Of a DNA stretch of 64,000 nt, positions 32,127 through 43,362 are shown piece after piece. Every line of letters starts with the position of its first letter. The stretch's first letter is position 1. Position numbers and translations under genes: made by a program. The DNA is taken from positions 62,001-126,000 of the forward strand of contig NZ_JAERRH010000003.1 of the NCBI RefSeq assembly GCF_016741855.1, written 5' to 3'. The DNA is from Streptomyces musisoli. Lineage in GTDB: Bacteria; Actinomycetota; Actinomycetes; Streptomycetales; Streptomycetaceae. The notes under the pieces were generated by a model that was not told the origin of the DNA, ran no database searches, and was given only the letters and a program-made list of their open reading frames with translations.

Positions 32127-32768
32127 ATGAACGAGATGCCCCGGGACCACCGGCCCGCCAAGTGCATCCGGGTGCTGCTCGCCGAGGACCAGGGCATGAT
32201 GCGCGGCGCCCTCGCCCTGCTGCTCGGCATGGAGAGGGACATCGAGGTCGTGGCCCAGCTGGGTTCGGGGGACGGCATCGTGGACGCCGTGCTCGTCCAC
32301 CGGCCGGACGTGGCCCTGCTGGACATCGAACTTCCGGGCATGAGCGGGCTGGACGCGGCGGCCGAGCTGCGTGTGCGGGCACCCGACTGCCGGGTGCTGA
32401 TCCTCACGACCTTCGGCCGGCCCGGTTATCTGCGCCGGGCCATGGAGGCCGGCGCGGCGGGCTTCCTCGTCAAGGACGGGCCCGTGGAGGAGCTGGCCGA
32501 GGCGATCCGGCGCGTGCTGACCGGGGAGACCGTGGTCGATCCGGCGCTGGCCGCCGCCGCGCTCAGTGCCGGGCCGAATCCGCTGACGGCCCGCGAGCGC
32601 GAGGTGCTGAACGCCTCGGTCGAGGGGGCGACCGTCGCCGACATCGCCGGCCGGCTGCGGCTGTCCGAGTCCACCGTCCGCAACTACCTCTCCTCCGCGA
32701 TCGGCAAGACCGGCACCCGCAACCGGGCCGAGGCGGTGCGCGAGGCCCGGCAGCAGGGGTGGCTGTGA
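32127..32768 (+). CDS. NarL/LuxR-family response regulator
   Basis: A 213-residue two-component regulator. The receiver domain (residues about 10-125) has the acidic pocket LLAEDQ, the phospho-acceptor Asp in VALLDIELPGMSG, and the Lys in FLVKDGP. The C-terminal LuxR HTH is LTAREREVLNASVEGATVAD then IAGRLRLSESTVRNYLSSAI. It partners the kinase encoded immediately upstream; the output may be a membrane-stress type gene set, as for DesKR/LiaSR-like systems, but targets are not identifiable. Confidence 0.94.
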   Translation: MNEMPRDHRPAKCIRVLLAEDQGMMRGALALLLGMERDIEVVAQLGSGDGIVDAVLVHRPDVALLDIELPGMSGLDAAAELRVRAPDCRVLILTTFGRPGYLRRAMEAGAAGFLVKDGPVEELAEAIRRVLTGETVVDPALAAAALSAGPNPLTAREREVLNASVEGATVADIAGRLRLSESTVRNYLSSAIGKTGTRNRAEAVREARQQGWL

Positions 32769-32790
32769 GCGGCGCCTCCCCCGCGACGGG

Positions 32791-33615
32791 TCACTTCGTC
32801 ACCTCGGCGTCCTTGTAGGTCGCGCCCTCGGGGCCGACGCACACGAACCAGTTCCCTCCCGGGTAGCCGGCCACCGGACGGATCAGTGAGGTGCCGTCAT
32901 GGGCGGCGGGCGCGGGGCCCGCCGGCCGGGCGACCGTGGAACTGCCGTCCTTCCACCGGCAGGTGACCTCCCGGGCGCTCTTCGCCACATGGCCGACCAC
33001 CAGCCGCTCGGGAGCCGTGGGGCTGACCTCCTCGAAGCTGACGGCGACGGCCTGGAGATCGGTGCCCGAGAAACGGTCGATCCTCCTGGCGGTGTCGTCC
33101 ATGACCATCAGGGGAAGGTCGTCGTCGCCGTACGACCGCATCGAGAAGTACGACGTCTTGCCGACCAGGTCGGCGGCCTTGTCCACCTCCGGCCGCAGAC
33201 CCATCCGTCTCATGGCCGCGAACTGGAGGTCCGCCTCCCGCGTGTCCCGCGGCGCCCCCCACACCTGCACCCAGACCCTCCACTCCTTGCCGTGCTCGGC
33301 TCCCCGCGACAGCTCCGTCTGCTGCGGGTCGTACACATGCCGTGCCTCGGCGGACAGCGGCCTGGGCGCGGTCGGCGTCACCCGGTCCGCGTGTTCTCCG
33401 GGCAGCCCGGCGAACGCCAGCGTCACACCCGTCGAGCCCGCCAGCGCCAGGGCCGTGGCCGCCGCGACCGCCCAGCGCCGCGCCTTGCGCCGCCGGCCGC
33501 CGCGGACGACCGCCTGGACCGGGGCTATGCCGATCTCGACCTCGTCCGCCGCGTCGGCGAGCAGGAGGGCGATGTCCGTCTGCGTCATGTCGTGGTTCTC
33601 CCGGTCCCCGTTCAT
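32791..33615 (-). CDS. membrane protein co-encoded with SigE-family sigma factor (anti-sigma-like)
   Basis: A 274-residue single-pass protein. A cytoplasmic N-terminus of about 45 residues ends in RGGRRRKARR, then one transmembrane helix (WAVAAATALALAGSTGVTLAFA), then an extracytoplasmic domain with two Cys (EVTCRW and NWFVCVG), probably a disulfide. No zinc-binding HxxxCxxC anti-sigma motif is seen. Its ATG overlaps the sigma factor stop (TGATG), so translation is coupled, which supports an anti-sigma or sensor role. Convergent with the response regulator gene, 22 bp apart. Confidence 0.78.
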   Translation of the reverse strand: MNGDRENHDMTQTDIALLLADAADEVEIGIAPVQAVVRGGRRRKARRWAVAAATALALAGSTGVTLAFAGLPGEHADRVTPTAPRPLSAEARHVYDPQQTELSRGAEHGKEWRVWVQVWGAPRDTREADLQFAAMRRMGLRPEVDKAADLVGKTSYFSMRSYGDDDLPLMVMDDTARRIDRFSGTDLQAVAVSFEEVSPTAPERLVVGHVAKSAREVTCRWKDGSSTVARPAGPAPAAHDGTSLIRPVAGYPGGNWFVCVGPEGATYKDAEVTK

Positions 33616-34154
33616 CACTTGCGCCCTCCGTGCGTCACCGTCTCCGCCAGTCCCGGTATGGCGCGCAGCTTCGCGATCCCCTTGGCCGCGTTGCTCTTCA
33701 CCGTGCCGACCGAACAGCCCATCGCCTCCGCCGTCTGCGTCTCCGTCAGGTCCTCCCAGTAGCGCAGGACGACGGCCTCGCGCTGCCGGGCGGGCAGTTG
33801 GGCGAGCGCCGTGAGCAGCGCGCCGCGGTCGTCGGCCTGGGCGATCCGGTCCCCCGTGTCGGCCACCTCGCGCACCAGGCCGGAGTCGTCCTTCGGCGCC
33901 AGGAACTCCCTGAGCCTGCGCCGGTGTCTGCGCGCGTGGGCGTTGATCATCACGCGCCGTACGTACGCCTCCGGGTCTTCGGCGGCGCCGACCCGGCGCC
34001 AGGCCACATAGACCTGTTCGAGCGTCGACTGGACCAGGTCCTCGGCGGCGTGCTGCTCCCCCGTGAGGAGAAATGCCGTACGCATCAACCGCGGCCAGCG
34101 GCCGACCATGAAGCTCTGGAACTCCTCGTTCCGACTCTGCTTCCCGTCCCCCAT
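33615..34154 (-). CDS. SigE-family ECF RNA polymerase sigma factor
   Basis: A 179-residue sigma factor with region 2 (LMRTAFLLTGEQHAAEDLVQ, AYVRRVMINAHARRHRR) and region 4 (LPARQREAVVLRYWEDLTET, GCSVGTVKSNAAKGIAKLRA). It directs RNA polymerase to an extracytoplasmic-stress type promoter set. ATG 34154 has AAGGAGG at ideal spacing. Operon of two genes with the downstream membrane protein. Confidence 0.94.
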   Translation of the reverse strand: MGDGKQSRNEEFQSFMVGRWPRLMRTAFLLTGEQHAAEDLVQSTLEQVYVAWRRVGAAEDPEAYVRRVMINAHARRHRRRLREFLAPKDDSGLVREVADTGDRIAQADDRGALLTALAQLPARQREAVVLRYWEDLTETQTAEAMGCSVGTVKSNAAKGIAKLRAIPGLAETVTHGGRK

Positions 34155-34245
34155 GGGCACCTCCTTGATGTCAAAAGGAGTCCATGGGCCGCCCGGACCG
34201 TTGCCTCGGCCGGCAGAACTCGGGAATCTTTTTCCCGGAGCGCCT

Positions 34246-35433
34246 CTACACCGCCCGCAGCAGCGTCACCACCGCCGCGCCGCCCAGCCCGATGTTGTGT
34301 GCGAGGCCCACCCGCGCCCCCGGCACCTGCCGTGCGCCCACCTCGCCGCGCAGCTGCCACACCAGCTCGGCCGTCTGCGCCAGTCCGGTCGCGCCCAGCG
34401 GATGGCCCTTGGAGATCAGACCGCCGGACGGGTTGACCACCCACCGGCCGCCGTACGTCGTCGCGCCGGACTCGGCGAGGGCGCCCGACTCCCCCGGCGC
34501 GCACAGGCCGAGGGCCTCGTACGTGAGCAGTTCGTTGACGGAGAAGCAGTCGTGCAGCTCGATCACGTCGACGTCCTCGATGCCGAGTCCGGCCCGCTCG
34601 TACGCCTGCCGGGCCGCCGCCCGGGACAGCGGCTGTCCGACGACGTCGACGCAGGAGCCGGAGGCGAAGGACTCCTCGGTGTCCGTGGCCATGGCCTGTC
34701 CGGCCAGCTCGGCCAGGCCGGTCAGGGACCGCTCCTGCGCGAACCGTTCCGAGACGACCACGGCCGCCGCCGCGCCGTCCGAGGTGGGCGAGCACTGGAG
34801 CTTGGTGAGCGGGGGGTGCACCGTGCGCGCGGCGAGGACGTCCTCGACCTCGTACACGTCCCGGAACTGGGCGTAGGGGTTGTGCGCGGAGTGCCGGTGG
34901 TTCTTGGCGGCGACCGCGGCGAGCTGCTCCTCGGTCGTGCCGTACTCCTCCATGTGCTCGCGGGCGGCGGCGGCGAAGATCTGCGCGGTCGGCGGGGCCG
35001 CCGCGAAGCCGTGCCGGGCGGCCATGATGCCGTAGTGCCGGGCGACCGGGGACGCGGCGAAGTCACCGCCGTCGGCCCCCGCGCCGAGCGCCCCCTTCCT
35101 CATCCTCTCGAAGCCCAGCGCCAGCACGCAGTCGCAGGCGCCGCCCTCGACGAGCTGGCGGGCCAGCATGAGCGCGGTCGCGCCGGTCGCGCAGTTGTTG
35201 TTGACGTTGTAGACGGGGACGCCGGTCAGGCCGAGTTCGTAGACGGCGCGCTGGCCGGCGGTGGAGGGCTGGAAGCAGTAGCCGATGGGAACCTGTTCCA
35301 CGTCGGTGTAGGCGATGCCGGCGTCCGCGAGCGCCGCGTCGCCCGCCTCCCGCACCATGTCCCAGTACTGCCATTCACGGGTCTCGGGCTTCTCGAACCT
35401 GGTCATCCCGACCCCGGCGACATAGGCCTTCAT
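34246..35433 (-). CDS. thiolase-family protein (SCP-x/lipid-transfer type acetyl-CoA acyltransferase)
   Basis: A 395-residue thiolase-like enzyme. The nucleophile Cys is in VNNNCATGATAL near residue 85; the non-decarboxylating thiolase motifs IELHDCFSVNELL (with the SCP-x-type HDCF) and GGLISKGHPLGATG follow near residues 295 and 342. Cleaves 3-ketoacyl-CoA, often in sterol side-chain or branched-chain degradation. A perfect KstR-type box ends 13 bp before the ATG, and there is no Shine-Dalgarno sequence, so the transcript may be nearly leaderless. Confidence 0.92.
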   Translation of the reverse strand: MKAYVAGVGMTRFEKPETREWQYWDMVREAGDAALADAGIAYTDVEQVPIGYCFQPSTAGQRAVYELGLTGVPVYNVNNNCATGATALMLARQLVEGGACDCVLALGFERMRKGALGAGADGGDFAASPVARHYGIMAARHGFAAAPPTAQIFAAAAREHMEEYGTTEEQLAAVAAKNHRHSAHNPYAQFRDVYEVEDVLAARTVHPPLTKLQCSPTSDGAAAAVVVSERFAQERSLTGLAELAGQAMATDTEESFASGSCVDVVGQPLSRAAARQAYERAGLGIEDVDVIELHDCFSVNELLTYEALGLCAPGESGALAESGATTYGGRWVVNPSGGLISKGHPLGATGLAQTAELVWQLRGEVGARQVPGARVGLAHNIGLGGAAVVTLLRAV

Positions 35434-35445
35434 GGCGCGCCAGAC

Positions 35446-35459
35446 TAGAACGTGTTCTA
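35446..35459. promoter_or_regulatory. KstR-type box TAGAACGTGTTCTA
   Basis: A fully symmetric palindrome matching TnnAACnnGTTnnA, immediately upstream of the thiolase start and near its predicted promoter. It is the best-scoring KstR-type site in the window. Confidence 0.85.
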
Positions 35460-35474
35460 CCGTCGCGCCAGCTC

Positions 35475-35489
35475 CTGACGGAACATCAG
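35475..35489. promoter_or_regulatory. 15-bp palindrome CTGACGGAACATCAG
   Basis: Second copy of CTGACrnnnCnTCAG, 15 bp beyond the KstR box of the thiolase gene and 110 bp upstream of the divergent MFS gene. Confidence 0.75.
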
Positions 35490-35599
35490 TAAGTCATGGA
35501 TGGGTCAAGAAATCATTAGAGGCTCGAAGCAACGGAATAGTTGCCTGTGCATACGAGGTTTACCCGGCACCCAAGACACGCGGAAGGCGGCCTCACTCC

Positions 35600-38189
<2,590 letters not shown>

Positions 38190-38211
38190 GGCCCCGGTTA
38201 GAGTCGCAGAC

Positions 38212-39162
38212 GTGTCGTACACAGGCCCGGACTTCGATGACCCGCAGCCCCGCCGGTCCCGGCGCGGCCCGCTGACCGTCGCCCTCGCCGCGCTGGTGCC
38301 CGGTGCGCTGCTCGGCTGGGTGGTCTACGAGGCGGTCGGCGGCAGCGGGTCGGGCGGCGAGGACGGTACGGCCTCCCCCGCGCCGGCCCCGCACACCGCC
38401 GCGGTGTCCTCCGCACCGGCCGGCTCGCCGCGCGACGACGGCAAGGTGTCCGCCTCGCCCTCCGCCCGGCCGGACTCCTTCGGCCCGCTCAAGGGGAAGG
38501 TCGTCGTCGTCGACCCGGGCCACAACCCGGGCAACTTCCGGCACACGGCCGAGATCAACCGCCAGGTGGACATCGGGACGAACCGCAAGGAGTGCGACAC
38601 CACCGGGACGTCCACCAACGACGGTTACACCGAAGCCCGGTTCACGCTCGATCTGGCACACCGGCTGCGCACGCTCCTGGAACGGCAGGGCGCCACGGTG
38701 AAGCTGACCCACGACGGCGACAGCCCGCCGTGGGGGCCGTGCGTGGACGAGCGGGCCCGGATCGGGAACACCGCGCACGCGGACGCGGCGATCTCCCTGC
38801 ACGCCGACGGCTCCGCCGCCGGCAACCGCGGCTTCCACGTCATCCTGCCGGGGTCCGTGCACGCCGGTGCGGCGGACACCCGTGGCATCGTCGGTCCGTC
38901 CCACGATCTCGGGGCGCGCGTGGCGGGCAACTACCTTCGCGAGACGGGCGAACCGCCCTCCAACTACCTGGGCGAAGGTACCGGTCTGGTCACGCGTACG
39001 GACCTGGGTGGTCTCAATCTGTCAACGGTTCCCAAGGTGTTCATCGAGTGCGGCAACATGCGCGATAGCAAGGACGCGGCACTGCTGACCAGCGGCGCCT
39101 GGAGGCAGCAGGCGGCGCGAGGGATCTCTGAGGGAATCGTGAGTTTCCTGCGCGATTCGTGA
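38212..39162 (+). CDS. N-acetylmuramoyl-L-alanine amidase (Amidase_3), membrane anchored
   Basis: A 316-residue cell-wall hydrolase that cuts the bond between glycan and stem peptide. Cytoplasmic N-terminus with RRSRRG, one membrane helix (LTVALAALVPGALLGWVVYEA), a Ser/Pro-rich linker, then the zinc amidase domain from about residue 95: VVVDPGHNPGN (His ligand), GYTEARFTL (Glu), ISLHADG (His), and FIECGNM (catalytic Glu). The start is GTG 38212 with a weak Shine-Dalgarno sequence. Likely acts in division or germination. Confidence 0.93.
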   Translation: MSYTGPDFDDPQPRRSRRGPLTVALAALVPGALLGWVVYEAVGGSGSGGEDGTASPAPAPHTAAVSSAPAGSPRDDGKVSASPSARPDSFGPLKGKVVVVDPGHNPGNFRHTAEINRQVDIGTNRKECDTTGTSTNDGYTEARFTLDLAHRLRTLLERQGATVKLTHDGDSPPWGPCVDERARIGNTAHADAAISLHADGSAAGNRGFHVILPGSVHAGAADTRGIVGPSHDLGARVAGNYLRETGEPPSNYLGEGTGLVTRTDLGGLNLSTVPKVFIECGNMRDSKDAALLTSGAWRQQAARGISEGIVSFLRDS

Positions 39163-39245
39163 CCGGCCTACGGAACCGGCCGGACAGCCCGATCTTGCGG
39201 ACGGTAGTGTCTACCGACGACGAGACGACCTACGAAGGACCTGAA

Positions 39246-40070
39246 GTGAATATCCGCTCCCTCACTAGAGGCGACGGCGTGGTGATCGGAGCAGCGGTGG
39301 TGCTGTTCATCGCGTCGTTCCTCCACACGTTCGACAGCGACGGCAGCGACGTCCCCAATGCCTGGGACAACCTGGGCCTGGTAATGAGCATGTACGTCGG
39401 TGGCATCGTCGGCGCGGTCCTCATCGTCGTCGCTCGCGCCCTTCCGCAGCCGCGCAAGGTCGCCGGCCTGGAACTCGGCCAGGTGGGCGTCGCCCTGACG
39501 CTCTTCGCCGCGTGGACCTCGTTCTGGACGATCATCGACCCGCTGGGCGCCTTCGACCAGTTCGACCAGTTCAACGTCGGCGCCGGCTCCGGTCTGATCC
39601 TGGGCCTCATCGCCGCGCTGCTGCTGGCCGCCGGCGCGATCGCCACGCCCCTGCTGCCCGCGCTCCAGGCCCCGCTGGTCCCGGCCGCCAAGCCGGCCGC
39701 CCCGCAGCCCTACGGCGCCCAGCCGCCCGGTGGTTACGGCTACCCGGGTGCCCAGCCCCAGCAGCCGTACGGCGCCCAGCCGCAGCCGGGTCAGCCCTTC
39801 GGCCAGCAGCCGCCGGCCGGTCCGGGTACTCCGGCGCCGGGCGCCCCGGCGGCGCAGCCCGCCGCGGCCGGGGAGTTCTCCCCGTTCTGGTTCGCCGTGC
39901 CGGTGACCCGCCCGCTGTTCGCGGAGGACGGTTCGTCGGCCCCGATCGCCGAACTGGCCCCGGGCACCTGGTACCTGGCCGTCGAGCAGCGCGGTGCCAC
40001 GCTGATCGCGCAGACCCAGGACGGCCGCCGCGGCGTGCTCCAGGACACCTCCGGCATCCAGCGCGGCTGA
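39246..40070 (+). CDS. DUF5336-family membrane protein
   Basis: A 274-residue protein with four hydrophobic helices (residues 10-140), then a Pro/Gln/Gly/Tyr-rich tract with repeats of QPYGAQP (about 150-205), then a C-terminal compact domain, FSPFWFAVPVTRPLFAEDGS and PGTWYLAVEQRG. The layout matches actinobacterial DUF5336 proteins (related to the mycobacterial 34-kDa antigen). GTG 39246 has GAAGGA 7 nt before it. Function unknown; the C-terminal part looks like a small binding domain. Confidence 0.88.
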   Translation: MNIRSLTRGDGVVIGAAVVLFIASFLHTFDSDGSDVPNAWDNLGLVMSMYVGGIVGAVLIVVARALPQPRKVAGLELGQVGVALTLFAAWTSFWTIIDPLGAFDQFDQFNVGAGSGLILGLIAALLLAAGAIATPLLPALQAPLVPAAKPAAPQPYGAQPPGGYGYPGAQPQQPYGAQPQPGQPFGQQPPAGPGTPAPGAPAAQPAAAGEFSPFWFAVPVTRPLFAEDGSSAPIAELAPGTWYLAVEQRGATLIAQTQDGRRGVLQDTSGIQRG

Positions 40071-40088
40071 GCCCGCACGACGCCGTAC

Positions 40089-40118
40089 CGGCCCCTCGCC
40101 CTTCCGGGCGGGGGGCCG
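40089..40118 (+). terminator. hairpin CGGCCCCTCGCCC / GGGCGGGGGGCCG
   Basis: A 13-bp stem with one mismatch and a tight TTCC loop directly downstream of the DUF5336 gene, followed by TTGT. A likely terminator. Confidence 0.7.
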
Positions 40119-40147
40119 TTGTCGTACAGTCGCCTCCCTGCCGGTAT

Positions 40148-40162
40148 CTGACGGAGCGTCAG
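40148..40162. promoter_or_regulatory. 15-bp palindrome CTGACGGAGCGTCAG
   Basis: Third copy of CTGACrnnnCnTCAG and the most symmetric. It runs directly into the AGGAGG ribosome binding site of the LLM oxidoreductase gene, ending 12 bp before its ATG, so binding here would block transcription start or elongation. Confidence 0.8.
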
Positions 40163-40173
40163 GAGGCGTGTGT

Positions 40174-41184
40174 ATGCGGCTCGGTCTCGCACTCGGCTAC
40201 TGGGGACGCGGTCCGGACGCCGGCCATGTGCCGCTCGCCCAGGAGGCGGAACGGCTCGGCTACGACTCGGTGTGGACGGCCGAGTCCTGGGGCTCGGACG
40301 CCTTCACCCCGCTGACCTGGATCGCCGCGCGGACGTCGACGATCAGGCTGGGCACGGCGGTCGCCCAGATGGCCGCGCGGTCGCCGGCCGCCACCGCGAT
40401 GCACGCGCTCACCCTCGACCACCTCTCCGGCGGACGCGTGCTGCTCGGGCTCGGCCTCTCCGGACCCCAGGTGGTCGAGGGCTGGTACGGCCGCCCGTTC
40501 CCGCAGTCGCCGCTGACCGCGACCCGGGAGTACGTGGACGTCGTACGCCAGGTGCTGCGCCGGGACGCGCCGGCCGCGGTGGACGGGCGGTTCCATCCGC
40601 TCCCCTACCGCGGTCCGGAGGGCACCGGACTCGGCAGGCCGCTGAAATCGATCACGCATCCCCTGCGCCGCGACCTCCCCGTGCTGCTCGGCGCCGAGGG
40701 ACCGCGCAACGTCGCCCAGACCGCCCGGATCGCCGACGGCTGGCTGCCGCTGTACTGGGCGCCGAGCCGGCCCGACGTCTACGGCGACGTGGTGCGGGAG
40801 TTGCCCGAGGGTTTCCTGGTGGCTCCGATGGCCAGGGTGAAGGTGTGTGACGACGTGTCCGAGGGGCTGCTGCCCGTCAAGGCCATGCTCGGCTTCTACA
40901 TCGGCGGGATGGGGCACGCCGCCCGCAACTTCCACGCCGACCTGATGGCCCGCATGGGCTACGAGCGGGAGGCCCGCCGCATCCAGGAGCTGTTCCTGGC
41001 CGGGCACCGCGCGGAGGCCGTGCAGGCCGTCCCGGACGCCTTCGCGGACGAGATCTCCCTGGTCGGCCCGCGCGAGCGGATCGCGAAGCGGCTGGAGTCG
41101 TGGCGGGCGGGCCCGGTGACGGACCTGCTGGCCCTGTCACCGGACCCGCACACCCTCAGGGTGCTTGCGGAGCTGAACTCCTGA
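40174..41184 (+). CDS. LLM-class F420-dependent oxidoreductase
   Basis: A 336-residue luciferase-like TIM-barrel enzyme using reduced F420 (or FMN). Family elements are LGLALGYWGRGPD at the N-terminus, LAQEAERLGYDSVWTAESWG, RTSTIRLGTAVAQMAARSP, and ARIADGWLPLYW. ATG 40174 lies 7 nt after AGGAGG; a GTG six bases earlier is too close. It is monocistronic under a CTGAC palindrome; substrate probably a lipid-type or xenobiotic ketone, but this is only inference. Confidence 0.92.
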   Translation: MRLGLALGYWGRGPDAGHVPLAQEAERLGYDSVWTAESWGSDAFTPLTWIAARTSTIRLGTAVAQMAARSPAATAMHALTLDHLSGGRVLLGLGLSGPQVVEGWYGRPFPQSPLTATREYVDVVRQVLRRDAPAAVDGRFHPLPYRGPEGTGLGRPLKSITHPLRRDLPVLLGAEGPRNVAQTARIADGWLPLYWAPSRPDVYGDVVRELPEGFLVAPMARVKVCDDVSEGLLPVKAMLGFYIGGMGHAARNFHADLMARMGYEREARRIQELFLAGHRAEAVQAVPDAFADEISLVGPRERIAKRLESWRAGPVTDLLALSPDPHTLRVLAELNS

Positions 41185-41191
41185 CCGCCGC

Positions 41192-41764
41192 CTACCCCTT
41201 GGCGAGCTGGGAGCCCGAGGGCACCTGGTCCTTGACCGGGGCACCGGCGTCCTCGCCCGCGCCCTTCACCTTGCCGATGATGTCGTCGAACGAACTCGCC
41301 GCGTCCCCGTCGCCCTTGCGGAGCTTGGCCGGCAGGTTCTTCAGGCTGTCGATGCCGGCGCTCAGCGGCGCGATGGCCTTGGAGAGCAGCGGATCGCCCT
41401 TGGCGTTCTTCTGGGCCGCCTTGAGCCTGTTGTAGGCGAAGGCGCCGGCGAGGCCGGCCTTGAGCAGGGCGGTCCTGCGGCCCTTGGCGCCCTTCTTGAA
41501 CTTGCCGGCCTTCCAGGGCTTCACGATCCACTGGTAGGTCGCGCCCGCCGCGAGACCCGCGTTCAACACGAACCGGGTCTTGGCGAGCTTCTGGCGCTCG
41601 GCGGACGGTGACGCGGACGGGCTGGGTGAGTCGGCGGCGGGTACGGCTTGCGCCGCCGCGGTGTTCTTCGTACTGCTCTTCTCGCTGCCGCAGGCGGTGG
41701 CTCCGGCCACCAGGGCACAGCACAGGGTGAGCGCCACGAAGAGGCGCCGTATCGGTACGGGCAC
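41192..41764 (-). CDS. putative lipoprotein
   Basis: A 190-residue lipoprotein. VPVPIRRLFVALTLCCALVAG is the signal region, with the lipobox ATAC putting the lipidated Cys near residue 24, then a Ser/Pro linker and a basic region (KPWKAGKFKKGAKGRR) that may lie near the membrane surface or bind anionic polymer. No known domain. GTG 41764 has GGAGG at 5-nt spacing. Convergent with the LLM gene, 7 bp apart. Confidence 0.82.
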   Translation of the reverse strand: MPVPIRRLFVALTLCCALVAGATACGSEKSSTKNTAAAQAVPAADSPSPSASPSAERQKLAKTRFVLNAGLAAGATYQWIVKPWKAGKFKKGAKGRRTALLKAGLAGAFAYNRLKAAQKNAKGDPLLSKAIAPLSAGIDSLKNLPAKLRKGDGDAASSFDDIIGKVKGAGEDAGAPVKDQVPSGSQLAKG

Positions 41765-41903
41765 GTGGTCCTCCGACGGATCCTCCCCGAGCGGTCTGCT
41801 TCCTCCGGCAGCCTCACCCGGGGCGACCGGATGCGCCACCCGGGGGACGCCGTCCGGGTTCCCGGCCCTGTTTCACCGCCGCGGAAGCGGCAATCCGAAG
41901 GAC

Positions 41904-42194
41904 ATGTCTCGATATCGCACTGGCGCGAATCAGGCCGGCACGGTCATCGCGGTCGTCGCCGACGTCATGGCCTTCATACTCGGCCTCTGGATTCTGATGT
42001 ACCTGCTGGACGCGAACCGGGCCAACAGCCTGGTCCGGTTCGTCCACGACGCGGCCTCCTGGCTGGCCGGCTGGTCGCACGACCTCTTCACGTTCGACGA
42101 GGCGTGGGCCCGGGTGGTCGCCGGGTACGGCCTCGCCGCCGTGGTCTACCTGTTCGTCGGCCACGCCATCGCCAACCGGATGCAACGGCACTGA
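41904..42194 (+). CDS. small membrane protein, two helices
   Basis: A 96-residue protein with two clear transmembrane helices (VIAVVADVMAFILGLWILMYLL and VVAGYGLAAVVYLFVGHAIA) flanking a Trp-rich amphipathic segment (ASWLAGWSHDLFTF). Conserved-looking in Streptomyces; function unknown. ATG 41904 follows GAAGG closely. Divergent from the lipoprotein across 139 bp. Confidence 0.82.
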   Translation: MSRYRTGANQAGTVIAVVADVMAFILGLWILMYLLDANRANSLVRFVHDAASWLAGWSHDLFTFDEAWARVVAGYGLAAVVYLFVGHAIANRMQRH

Positions 42195-42294
42195 GCCGCC
42201 CCGCGGGGCGCGGGCAACCGGCGCGGCCGGCCGCGCCGGGCCCCGGCCGGCCGACGACGGCCGCCGGGGCTCGTCCCGGCGGCCCGCGGAGCGC

Positions 42295-43362
42295 TCAGCA
42301 GCAGTCCGGGTCGAGGCCGGCGGGCAGGTGCTCGCCGCCGAACACCGCGCACGTGGCCTCGTGGCCGCCCAGCGCGGCCACGGCCAGCAGCAGGGAGCCC
42401 GCCGTCCAGGTGGTCAGCTCGCGGGGCCAGACGGCGTCGTCGTCGAAGACGTATCCCGTCCAGTACAGGCCCGTGTCGGGGTCGCGCAGGTGCTGGATGG
42501 ACTGGAGGATCTCCAGGGCCCGGTCGGACTCGCCCATCGCCCACAGCGCCAGGGCGAGTTCGCTGGACTCGCCGCCGGTCACCCAGGGGTTGGGGACCAC
42601 GCACCGCACGCCGAGGCCGGGCACGACGAACCGGTCCCAGTCCGCCTCGATACGGTCCTTGGCCTCCGCTCCGGTGAGGGCGCCGCCGAGGACCGGGTAG
42701 TACCAGTCCATCGAGTAGCGGCCCTTGTCGAGGAAGCGCTCCGGATGCCGGCGGATCGCGTGGCGCAGCGCTCCGGCCGCCAACTCCCAGTCCGGCTGCG
42801 GCTCTTCGCGCTGTTCGGCGATCGCGAGGGCACAGCGCAGCGCGTGGTGGATGGAGGAGCTGCCGGTGAGCAGGGCGTCGGCCGTCGGCGTGCCGTCGTC
42901 CTCGCGCCGCCAGCCGATCTGCCCACCGGGCTGCTGGAGCCGCAGCACCCATTCGACGGCCGCGTAGACGGCCGGCCACATGCGGTCCAGGAACGTGTCG
43001 TCGCCCGTGGACAGATAGTGGTGCCAGACGCCGACGGCTATGTAGGCGACGAAGTTGGACTCGCGGGCGCGGTCGGTGACGTCGTCGTGGGCACCGTCGG
43101 CGTAGGCCGCGTACCAGGAGCCGTCCTCGTTCTGGTGCCGGGCGAGCCAGCCGTACGCCCGCTCGGCGGCCTCGTGTTCGCCGGCCGCGTCCAGGGCCAT
43201 GGCGGCCTCGGTGTGGTCCCAGGGGTCCAGGTGGTGCCCGCGGAACCACGGGATCGCACCGTCCTCCCGCTGTACGGCGAGGATGCCGGCGACGGTCGCG
43301 GCGGCCTGCCCGGCGGTGAGGACCCCGGGCAGGACGAGGTGTTCTGTCCGGGGGGTGGTCAC
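42295..43362 (-). CDS. alpha/alpha-toroid (prenyltransferase/squalene cyclase-like) protein
   Basis: A 355-residue soluble protein built of repeating helix pairs. QW-like repeats include LAVQREDGAIPWF, WLARHQNEDGSWYAAYAD, and VLRLQQPGGQIGW. The fold is that of terpenoid cyclases, prenyltransferases or six-hairpin glycosidases. No DxDD cyclase motif is seen, so class II cyclase activity is unlikely. GTG 43362 overlaps the methyltransferase stop (GTGA), so it is translationally coupled. Third gene of the glycosyltransferase operon; may process a glycolipid or polysaccharide. Confidence 0.82.
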   Translation of the reverse strand: MTTPRTEHLVLPGVLTAGQAAATVAGILAVQREDGAIPWFRGHHLDPWDHTEAAMALDAAGEHEAAERAYGWLARHQNEDGSWYAAYADGAHDDVTDRARESNFVAYIAVGVWHHYLSTGDDTFLDRMWPAVYAAVEWVLRLQQPGGQIGWRREDDGTPTADALLTGSSSIHHALRCALAIAEQREEPQPDWELAAGALRHAIRRHPERFLDKGRYSMDWYYPVLGGALTGAEAKDRIEADWDRFVVPGLGVRCVVPNPWVTGGESSELALALWAMGESDRALEILQSIQHLRDPDTGLYWTGYVFDDDAVWPRELTTWTAGSLLLAVAALGGHEATCAVFGGEHLPAGLDPDCC